Assembly (NCBI GenBank): GCA_014382085.1
Contig: JACNKJ010000091.1
Location: forward strand, 1-6,384
Direction of reading: 5' to 3'
Length of the DNA: 6,384 nucleotides
Source of the DNA: a bacterium
GTDB taxonomy: Bacteria > Krumholzibacteriota > Krumholzibacteriia > JACNKJ01
Shown here piece by piece: positions 1-6,047 of this stretch. The notes under the pieces were generated by a model. It did no database searches. It saw nothing but the letters and a program-made list of their open reading frames with translations, and was not told where the DNA came from. Position 1 is the stretch's first letter. Every line of letters starts with the position of its first letter. The position numbers and the translations under genes were made by a program.

Positions 1-1
1 G

Positions 2-679
2 CCCGAAGGAGGAACTCGCGCTCAGGAGTGGCGACTGGCCGGACTGGGCGAGGACAAGATTGCCACCCTGCTCGAAGGTATGCCGGGACTGGAGAAGCTG
101 GGTTTCTATCCCAATCGTGAGGGCATTCGCCTACGATTGCCATTGGAAGATTTCAATCCTGATGAACTTGAGCGGCGCTTGGGGAAGCATTTGGTCTCGC
201 GCAAGGGAGCCAGGCTGGAGGATGCCCTTGTAGCAAAGCTCGGCATGCGTGGCGAAACTATGTCCGTGGCGGAATCCTGCACCGGTGGAATGCTGGGTGC
301 CCGCATTACACGTGTCGCGGGGGCGAGCGAGGTGTTCCTTGGTGGAGTGCAATCCTACGCGAACGAGGTGAAGGAAAAACTACTCGGTGCGCCGAACGAT
401 CTTTTGATCAGCCACGGCGCTGTGAGCGAGGAGTGTGCCCGGGCCATGGCCGAAGGCGCGCGCGCAAGGCTTGGCGCGGACTGGGGCCTATCGATCACCG
501 GCATAGCCGGGCCGGATGGCGGCACGGAGGACAAACCTGTGGGCACCTTGCACATTGCGCTGGCCGGAAAAGAAGAAACGCGGCACATCATGCGCCGCGC
601 CGGATGGGGCCGCGAGGATAATCGCCTTTATGCGGTACAGGAAGCACTGACGCTGATCTGGATGGCCCTGTCAGATTAG
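2..679 (+). CDS. cinA: CinA, C-terminal part (nicotinamide-nucleotide amidase domain); 5' end outside window
   Basis: CinA-family protein. The C-terminal domain deamidates nicotinamide mononucleotide to nicotinate mononucleotide (PncC activity) in cytoplasmic pyridine-nucleotide recycling. The N-terminal MoCF-like domain of full-length members is an ADP-ribose pyrophosphatase. The reading frame is open from base 2, so the gene starts upstream; 225 codons are visible. The first ~65 residues fit the end of the MoCF-like domain plus the KH-like linker (GFYPNREGIRLRL). The amidase domain follows: AESCTGG at fragment residues 90-96, then a stretch ending SYANEVKEKLLG, GIAGPDGG at 167-174 and KPVGTLHIAL from 178. 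These are the diagnostic motifs of the family and look intact. The ATG at base 80 is internal and not the start, because conserved CinA sequence continues upstream of it. The TAG stop overlaps the stop of the convergent CotH gene. Linkage of cinA to thpR and recA is known in other bacteria. Confidence 0.94.
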   Translation, partial: PEGGTRAQEWRLAGLGEDKIATLLEGMPGLEKLGFYPNREGIRLRLPLEDFNPDELERRLGKHLVSRKGARLEDALVAKLGMRGETMSVAESCTGGMLGARITRVAGASEVFLGGVQSYANEVKEKLLGAPNDLLISHGAVSEECARAMAEGARARLGADWGLSITGIAGPDGGTEDKPVGTLHIALAGKEETRHIMRRAGWGREDNRLYAVQEALTLIWMALSD

Positions 680-2052
680 TAACCCTCATTACTCAGTAAC
701 TCGGTCGTTTCGTCGTAACGCTCCTGCACATGGTTTTCCAAGAATCCCAGTTCCACCATGAAGTCAGCATCCTGTACCAGGAAAGTGTATCCCGGCTGTT
801 CGCCATCGTCGCCCGTCACATTGGGCTCGATGAGTGCATGGGTCGCTTGGTAAATGGGCTGCATGCGCGAGGGTGCGAAAGCCTCGTTGATGGTTTCGTC
901 CAGCAAGGTAAGATAGCGGTCCCAGTAAACGTCATCTCCCGCCAGATAATTGATGAGGGGCCATCCCTCGGCGACGTCGCTTAGGTCCAGCGCGATGGCT
1001 CCACCCTGCTTTCCTACCTGAAGTGTCTCATTGTGATCCCAGGGTATCCATGTGACAACGGAATTGCCCGGCTCATTGTACAAGTAGTAGTTGTGGGCCA
1101 TGCGTCCATAGCTATCCCAATTTTGGATGGCAGTGTTTACGGCGAGCCAATGGATGAAACCGTCCATATCGAAAGTCGCTGCCAATTCGGATCGCCAGGC
1201 TGAGGGATTACTTTGGCGCAGATCTGAGTGAAGTGCGCCGAATAGCGCAAGGACATCGCTCCAGTCGGACGTGGTTTCATTGCTTTTCTTGTCGAAGTCG
1301 CTCTCGTCGAAGGCACCGTCGACGAAGGTCGCTCCTTCGCCTTCGGGCTTGTACAAATTCCCGCCCGCGCTGAACTGCGTTTCAATAACCGTGTCATCTA
1401 CGACCTCGACGAGAGTATAGAGGCCGAAATAGAGCGAGCCTTCGCCGTAGTCGATGAAGATTCGACAGGGTACGGTATGAGCTACAGGCAGGCCCGCCTC
1501 GCGCAGGATCCCCGCTGCCAGATGCTCGCGCATGAGCGAGGGATCTTCAAATCCATTGGAAAGGGACAACTGCTTGAAGCCGTAAAAGCGCTGGTTGTTG
1601 ATTTCCGGCCAAGTGTCTTCATACTGATCGAAGTCGAGCTTGAGCGCCATCTTCCAGATGCCTGCGCGCCAGGCTGAAACCAAACTGGAGTTTCCTTTGA
1701 AACGAACACCCACGTGGTACCACTCGATACCTTCATGAAACACGGAGCATGGCGCCCAGATGGGATTATCGCTTGACGGTGGCGGCGGAACTCCACCCTG
1801 CCCGAAGGGTCCGTAGTGATCCTCCATGTCCTGAAGCATGGCCAGCCACCGGTCGGGGTCGATGACGATGTCCAAACGCTGAACACTTTCGACAGGGAAG
1901 ACCGTATCCATGTTCGGCGCGGTGCTGCTGCCATGGGTGGGTTCGGTCCAATCGGGCAAGCCTTCCCACTCCACGGGATCAGTACTACTTTTGGCGCATG
2001 CCATCAGCAGTAGGGGAATCACGGCCATAATTGTTGCGAGTCGACTTAACAT
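676..2052 (-). CDS. CotH-kinase-family lipoprotein
   Basis: A 458-residue protein of the CotH family. Bacillus CotH is an atypical kinase that phosphorylates spore coat proteins; homologues in non-sporing Gram-negatives are mostly uncharacterised. Residues 1-19 form a lipoprotein signal peptide with Cys19 in LLMAC, so the mature protein is probably membrane-anchored outside the cytoplasm. Family landmarks in order: VGVRFKGNSS (114-123), KMALKLDFD (134-142), FYGFKQLSLSN (156-166), MREHL (174-178), LYFGLYTLVEVVDD (207-220), GNLYK (231-235), NWDSYG (311-316), HNYYLY (320-325) and IPWD (336-339). Asp313, Asn321 and Asp339 match the conserved Asp/Asn/Asp of the proposed catalytic and metal site, so it is probably an active kinase. 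The ATG at 2052 is chosen because it gives the signal peptide, has AAAGG 8 bases upstream and lies downstream of the predicted promoter. A TTG start at 2109 would precede the -10 box. The substrate is unknown. Length and motif order look complete. Confidence 0.9.
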   Translation of the reverse strand: MLSRLATIMAVIPLLLMACAKSSTDPVEWEGLPDWTEPTHGSSTAPNMDTVFPVESVQRLDIVIDPDRWLAMLQDMEDHYGPFGQGGVPPPPSSDNPIWAPCSVFHEGIEWYHVGVRFKGNSSLVSAWRAGIWKMALKLDFDQYEDTWPEINNQRFYGFKQLSLSNGFEDPSLMREHLAAGILREAGLPVAHTVPCRIFIDYGEGSLYFGLYTLVEVVDDTVIETQFSAGGNLYKPEGEGATFVDGAFDESDFDKKSNETTSDWSDVLALFGALHSDLRQSNPSAWRSELAATFDMDGFIHWLAVNTAIQNWDSYGRMAHNYYLYNEPGNSVVTWIPWDHNETLQVGKQGGAIALDLSDVAEGWPLINYLAGDDVYWDRYLTLLDETINEAFAPSRMQPIYQATHALIEPNVTGDDGEQPGYTFLVQDADFMVELGFLENHVQERYDETTELLSNEGY

Positions 2053-2087
2053 GGCGGCAGCCTTTCGAGAGGGTCCGCGCAGGGAAT

Positions 2088-2116
2088 ATTCTAGCAGGAC
2101 AGGAGCCAATGCCCAA
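2088..2116 (-). promoter_or_regulatory. Predicted sigma-70-type promoter of the CotH-family gene
   Basis: On the minus strand, TTGGGC (complement of 2111-2116) is followed after exactly 17 bases by TAGAAT (complement of 2088-2093). The -10 matches the consensus at 5 of 6 positions; the -35 keeps only the TTG core. Transcription would start near base 2080, leaving a leader of about 30 bases with AAAGG before the ATG at 2052. This supports the downstream ATG over the TTG at 2109. Confidence 0.5.
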
Positions 2117-2152
2117 GTGCGTCATTGCAATATGTCCGGATTTCTGTCTGGC

Positions 2153-2158
2153 TATCAT
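2153..2158 (+). promoter_or_regulatory. Possible -10 element of the thpR promoter
   Basis: TATCAT matches TATAAT at 5 of 6 positions and lies about 30 bases before the thpR ATG, in the divergent gap. No convincing -35 sits at normal spacing; TTGCAA at 2125-2130 is 22 bases away, which is too far. The promoter is therefore weak, activator-dependent or misplaced. Because the CotH gene is antiparallel, thpR cannot be read from the cinA promoter and must have its own start in this gap. Confidence 0.3.
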
Positions 2159-2177
2159 GCGCCTTTCCAAGGATTTT

Positions 2178-2182
2178 GGAGG
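2178..2182 (+). promoter_or_regulatory. Shine-Dalgarno site deciding the thpR start
   Basis: GGAGG lies 5 bases before the ATG at 2188. It fixes the start at MRLFVAVP, the usual beginning of 2H phosphodiesterases, rather than at in-frame alternatives further upstream such as base 2125. Confidence 0.8.
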
Positions 2183-2187
2183 AAATC

Positions 2188-2739
2188 ATGCGGCTCTTCG
2201 TTGCAGTTCCAGTTCCCACTCCGCTACGCCTGGCTCTGAATCAAAGCCTTGGACCCTGGCGCTCGAAGTATCCTCACCTCAAGTGGGTGGAGTCTTCGCA
2301 CTATCATTTCACCCTACAATTCCTAGGGGATGTGATGCCCGGTCAACTTCCCGCTCTCAAGGAATCCTTGCAGGGGCTCCAAATAAAATCGGGCTTCACT
2401 CTGGAAACCGGAGCGGCTTTCGCCATGCCCCCTGGAGCCCGTGCCCGTGTATTGGCCTTGGGGCTCCGATCGGGAGTGAAGAATCTGGGCGAACTGGCTG
2501 AATGTGTGCATCGAGTTACCGAACCTCTCGGATTTGAACCCGAACGGCGTGGCTTCAAAGCACATCTCACCCTGGCCCGGGTGCGCCGAGGTGACGAGCT
2601 GCTGCTGGACCCCGATGATATCGGCACTCCACATCTTCCCAATTTAAGGGTGGACGCTTTCCATCTCTACGAAAGTGAGTTGGCTGCCAAGGGGCCCATC
2701 TATCGATCCCTGTTGGAAGTTAGATTTAGCGATGGCTGA
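2188..2739 (+). CDS. thpR: RNA 2',3'-cyclic phosphodiesterase (ThpR / former LigT, 2H family)
   Basis: Cytoplasmic 2H phosphoesterase of 183 residues, the usual family size. It opens RNA 2',3'-cyclic phosphates to 2'-phosphates; some homologues also join tRNA half-molecules in vitro. Both HxTx signatures that name the superfamily are present: HFTL at residues 40-43 with the normal FLGDV context, and HLTLAR at 126-131. The N-terminus MRLFVAVPVP, the KWV at 32-34 before the first motif, and the closing segment FHLYESELAAKGPIYRSL (159-175, roughly) all fit the family. No domain appears truncated. It is divergent from the CotH gene and followed after 54 bases by the beta-helix gene on the same strand, so the two may be co-transcribed. 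In several other bacteria thpR sits directly between cinA and recA; here it is separated from both by secreted-protein genes. Confidence 0.93.
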   Translation: MRLFVAVPVPTPLRLALNQSLGPWRSKYPHLKWVESSHYHFTLQFLGDVMPGQLPALKESLQGLQIKSGFTLETGAAFAMPPGARARVLALGLRSGVKNLGELAECVHRVTEPLGFEPERRGFKAHLTLARVRRGDELLLDPDDIGTPHLPNLRVDAFHLYESELAAKGPIYRSLLEVRFSDG

Positions 2740-2755
2740 GATTTTGATCTTGTTT

Positions 2756-2788
2756 CTCCCTGTGGTATATTTGCATATCCCACAGGAG
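2756..2788 (+). promoter_or_regulatory. Predicted mRNA hairpin covering the ribosome binding site of the beta-helix gene
   Basis: In the 54-base gap after thpR, CTCC (2756-2759) can pair with GGAG (2785-2788) and TGTGG (2761-2765) with CCACA (2780-2784). C2760 is bulged. After a T-C mismatch, ATAT (2767-2770) pairs with ATAT (2775-2778) around a TTGC loop. The 3' arm contains the Shine-Dalgarno AGGAG (2784-2788) of the GTG start at 2794, so the site would be masked in folded mRNA. No T-run follows, so it is not a normal intrinsic terminator. Function is inferred only from position. Confidence 0.45.
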
Positions 2789-2793
2789 CTATT

Positions 2794-4200
2794 GTGATTC
2801 CTCGCCTCTTCATCTCAATTTGCCTTCTCGCCACTCTACCGCTTTCGGCGGCCACCCTTCGCGTGCCAACGGATTTTAATGAAATCGAAACTGCCATGCG
2901 CTCGGCCGAGGCCGGCGATACCGTGCTGGTTGCACCGGGCACATACATCGAATGGACCGTTCCCCTGGTCTCCGGGGTCACACTTCTGGCGGAAGATATG
3001 GAGCACGGGGCTACAGTGATACACGCGAGCGATCAATCCTTTGTGATCGTGGCGGAATACGTTGACGCCACGGCCCTCATTCGTGGATTCACGCTGAGAA
3101 ACGCCACGAGCAGCGGTATCTTTCTGGACACATCCGATCCCGTCATAGAAGACTGCCTGATCATTCAAAACCGCGGACCCGAAGGCGGCGGTGCCCTGCT
3201 CTGGCGCAGCTCGGCACAATTCACTCGATGCCGCTTTAGCAGCAACCTTGCCGATCGCGGTGGGGCAGTTTATCTGCGCGATATTGAATCTCAGCCCATC
3301 TTCACCGACTGCGAATTCTATTGGAACACGGCCTGGGATTTGGGCGGCGGCATTTTCGTGGATCGTGCCCGGCCTGTTTTCGACAATTGCGTGATCTTCG
3401 GCAATCAAAGCAATGGCGATGGCGCCGGTCTCTACGCCGAAAATTGTCTGTCGGGTTGGCCCATTCTCGATGACTGCGTGCTCGCAAAGAATCATGCGTT
3501 TTGGCGAGGAGGCGGCGCGCACTTCAACTATGCCTCGGGCTCGCTTTCGGGATGCACTATCGTTGACAACACAGCCTCCATCCACAGCGGCGGATTGTGG
3601 TTCCTTCGAAGCAATGCCATTGTGGAGAATTCGATTATCGCCTTTAATGCTCCTTCCGAGGGCGTTGTCTGCGGACCCTTCGCCACACCTCGATTTCAGT
3701 GTTGTGACTTCTATGGGAACGAAGGAGGCGACGAAATCTGCGGCGCTGATCTCGGCGGGAATTTTATCTCCCATCCTCAATTCTGCGATTTGGATAACAA
3801 CGACTGGACCCTGGCCGCCAATTCTCCCTGCCTGCCCTTGGCCAGCGATTGTGGCCTGCTCATCGGAGCACGCGGACTGGGGTGTAGCTTACCGGTGGGA
3901 GTATCCGAAGTTTCACCCGGCATCCAGGCTCAGTTGAGCGCCTTTCCCAATCCCTTCAATCCGAGTACGGAGATTCGTATCAGTTTGCCTGAGTCTGGGC
4001 CCCTGGAGCTTTCGATCTTCGATATCGCTGGGCGCAGGATTCGCACACTGTGTTCGGGTACAGTGCTTGTGGCCGGCGAGCACAGCCTCAGGTGGAAGGG
4101 TCGCGACAACGAGGACAGGCCTCTGCCCAGTGGTGTTTACTTCCTGAAGCTTAAGGCGGGGGGATTGGAGCAGAGCCGGAAGCTCATCCTGCTCAAGTAG
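2794..4200 (+). CDS. Secreted right-handed parallel beta-helix protein with FlgD-like / sorting-type C-terminal domain
   Basis: A 468-residue exported protein of unknown substrate. Residues 1-20 form a signal peptide (hydrophobic core ICLLATLPL, likely cleaved near SAA). LRVPTDFNEIETAMRSAEAG then starts a classic beta-helix cap with DTVLVAPGTY. Residues 121-309 carry eight coils of about 25-29 residues built on C-x4-N, most followed by a GG(A/G) turn, resembling the FxxN / GGA(I,V) repeats of chlamydial polymorphic membrane proteins. From about 380, FPNPFNPSTEIRISLP opens an Ig-like domain with SIFDIAGRRIRTL, LRWKGRD and LPSGVYFLKL, ending SRKLILLK. This is the FlgD-like or type IX-like tail common in FCB-group secreted proteins, so it is probably extracellular or cell-surface. 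GTG start with AGGAG 5 bases upstream. It lies between thpR and recA, where many genomes have nothing. No polysaccharide-lyase catalytic signature was recognised, so adhesin or structural roles are as likely as an enzyme. Confidence 0.88.
   Translation: MIPRLFISICLLATLPLSAATLRVPTDFNEIETAMRSAEAGDTVLVAPGTYIEWTVPLVSGVTLLAEDMEHGATVIHASDQSFVIVAEYVDATALIRGFTLRNATSSGIFLDTSDPVIEDCLIIQNRGPEGGGALLWRSSAQFTRCRFSSNLADRGGAVYLRDIESQPIFTDCEFYWNTAWDLGGGIFVDRARPVFDNCVIFGNQSNGDGAGLYAENCLSGWPILDDCVLAKNHAFWRGGGAHFNYASGSLSGCTIVDNTASIHSGGLWFLRSNAIVENSIIAFNAPSEGVVCGPFATPRFQCCDFYGNEGGDEICGADLGGNFISHPQFCDLDNNDWTLAANSPCLPLASDCGLLIGARGLGCSLPVGVSEVSPGIQAQLSAFPNPFNPSTEIRISLPESGPLELSIFDIAGRRIRTLCSGTVLVAGEHSLRWKGRDNEDRPLPSGVYFLKLKAGGLEQSRKLILLK
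3154..3720 (+). repeat. Coding repeat: eight Pmp-like beta-helix coils (C-x4-N ... GG)
   Basis: Within the beta-helix protein, C-x4-N occurs at residues 121, 146, 173, 199, 228, 254 and 304, with Ser280 replacing Cys in the seventh copy. Each Asn falls five residues after the Cys (or Ser): 126, 151, 178, 204, 233, 259, 285 and 309. Gly-Gly or Gly-x-Gly turns follow in the first six coils (131-133, 156-157, 184-186, 210-212, 239-241, 266-267). The DNA copies have diverged, so this is an old protein repeat rather than a recent tandem duplication. Confidence 0.8.
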
Positions 4201-4230
4201 CACATTGGTTGTCGTCCTCTTTCCGGGCCG

Positions 4231-4252
4231 CCGCTCTTGTTTACAGAGCCGG
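4231..4252 (+). terminator. Weak stem-loop after the beta-helix gene, possible transcript end
   Basis: CCGCTCT (4231-4237) can pair with AGAG-C-C-GG (4245-4252) with one bulged C, around a 7-base loop. It lies 30 bases after the TAG stop. There is no T-tract on either strand, so an efficient intrinsic terminator is doubtful. It could be a 3'-end processing or stabilising hairpin, or chance. Confidence 0.25.
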
Positions 4253-4313
4253 ACATGAAGGCCCCCAATTCACGCGCCAATACTCCCGGCACGCTCCTGG
4301 CAGAAGCCGCATC

Positions 4314-4342
4314 TTGACGCGGAATTCCCGCAAGAATTGAAT
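4314..4342 (+). promoter_or_regulatory. Predicted sigma-70-type promoter of recA
   Basis: TTGACG (4314-4319; 5 of 6 consensus) is followed after 17 bases by TTGAAT (4337-4342; 4 of 6 consensus). Transcription would begin near base 4349, giving a leader of about 85 bases before the recA ATG. A weaker alternative is TTTACG (4342-4347) with TAAGTT (4366-4371) preceded by TG. No classical LexA box (CTGT-N8-ACAG or GAAC-N4-GTTC) was seen between the beta-helix gene and recA. Confidence 0.5.
4323..4338. promoter_or_regulatory. Inverted repeat in the recA promoter spacer, candidate operator
   Basis: AATTC (4323-4327), six bases, then GAATT (4334-4338) form an inverted repeat between the predicted -35 and -10 boxes. 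A further GAATT follows at once (4339-4343), overlapping the -10. The position is where a repressor would block RNA polymerase. The sequence does not match the LexA sites I know, so identity as an SOS operator is a guess. Confidence 0.3.
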
Positions 4343-4396
4343 TTACGAGCCCTCCGGGGAAGTGCTAAGTTGGCCTCGGAAGATGGGCCGCACCGC

Positions 4397-4416
4397 GGCG
4401 GATGGATAGGTCCGCC
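4397..4416 (+). promoter_or_regulatory. Leader hairpin just upstream of the recA ribosome binding site
   Basis: GGCGGA (4397-4402) and TCCGCC (4411-4416) are a perfect 6-bp inverted repeat with an 8-base loop. It ends 6 bases before the Shine-Dalgarno sequence and does not cover it. It may stabilise the mRNA or shape translation initiation; no regulator is evident. It also contains the unlikely upstream ATG at 4402. Confidence 0.35.
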
Positions 4417-4422
4417 TTGTCC

Positions 4423-4428
4423 AAGGAG
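4423..4428 (+). promoter_or_regulatory. Shine-Dalgarno site deciding the recA start
   Basis: AAGGAG lies 6 bases before the ATG at 4435. This selects the start that gives the usual short RecA N-terminus over the in-frame ATG at 4402, which has no such site and lies in a hairpin. Confidence 0.85.
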
Positions 4429-4434
4429 AGACGA

Positions 4435-5540
<1,106 letters not shown>

Positions 5541-5544
<4 letters not shown>

Positions 5545-6047
5545 GTTCACCGCGCAGGGCCCGTGATCCCTACGCCCGTGTCCTCGACTGGCTGGCCCGC
5601 CGGGACCGTAGTGAGCGAGAAATCCGCGACAAGCTGCGGGAATGGGGAGTCGATATCGAGGAGTCCGGTGTCATTCTCGGAAAACTGATAGACAAAGGCC
5701 TGGTCGATGACCGGGCCTTTGCGCAGAAACTAGCGAGCTATCATGAGCGCCACGATCCTGTGGGACCGCCCAGGCTTCTGCGCAAGCTGCGCCAACGGGG
5801 GGTGGCCTCCGATCTGGCAGCCGAAGCTGTGGAACACTTACGCGACCTGGATCTTCAACGAGAATTGGCCCTAAGGCTTGTTCTCAGGCGTTTACCTTCG
5901 CTTCTTCCCCTGGCGCCGGAAGCCAGGGTGCGCCGCCTGAGTGGCTACCTGGCCCGGAGAGGTTTCGCGCCATCGATGGTGCGCGAGTTATGTCATCCCC
6001 TCCTGCGGGAGGATTTGAGCCTGGAGGATTACGAGCATGACCCATGA
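5541..6047 (+). CDS. recX: RecX regulatory protein
   Basis: RecX, 168 residues, binds in the groove of RecA filaments and usually limits RecA activity. Identity rests on position directly after recA and on the three-helix tandem repeats of the family: repeat 1 YARVLDWLARRDRSEREIRDKL (11-32) leading to GLVDDRAFA (53-61); repeat 2 with GPPRLLRKLRQRGV (75-88); and a divergent repeat 3 around RLSGYLARRGFAPSMV (132-147). Length is normal. The ATG shares bases with the recA stop (ATGA), and no strong Shine-Dalgarno is present (only GGAAA), which suggests translation by coupling and a lower yield than RecA. The 3' end overlaps alaS by 11 bases. The protein is Arg-rich and has no signal peptide, as expected for a cytoplasmic RecA partner. 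Confidence 0.93.

Noticed and set aside
80..679. A standalone PncC-type amidase starting at the ATG at 80
   Set aside because: The same frame is open back to base 2 and the residues before 80 and up to the amidase domain look like the linker region of full-length CinA. No ribosome site precedes base 80.
2050..2109. TTG start at 2109 for the CotH-family protein
   Set aside because: It would place 19 residues before a clear lipoprotein signal peptide, lacks a suitable ribosome site and lies upstream of the predicted -10 box.
2031..2501. A 156-codon plus-strand open frame across the divergent gap and the start of thpR
   Set aside because: It is out of frame with thpR, which carries both HxTx motifs and a good ribosome binding site. 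It would also cross the start of the CotH gene.
2836..3780. A 314-codon open frame on the minus strand, antisense to the beta-helix gene
   Set aside because: Its translation has no recognisable domain or signal, and it lies wholly inside a well-supported gene on the other strand. The GC-biased codons of the sense gene explain the lack of stops.
4231..4252. A strong intrinsic terminator for the beta-helix gene
   Set aside because: The stem has a bulge and no T-tract follows on either strand. It is kept only as a low-confidence feature, and read-through into recA remains possible.
4402..4434. In-frame upstream ATG for recA, adding 11 residues
   Set aside because: No Shine-Dalgarno precedes it and it lies at the foot of a hairpin, whereas AAGGAG correctly precedes the ATG at 4435, which gives the normal RecA N-terminus.
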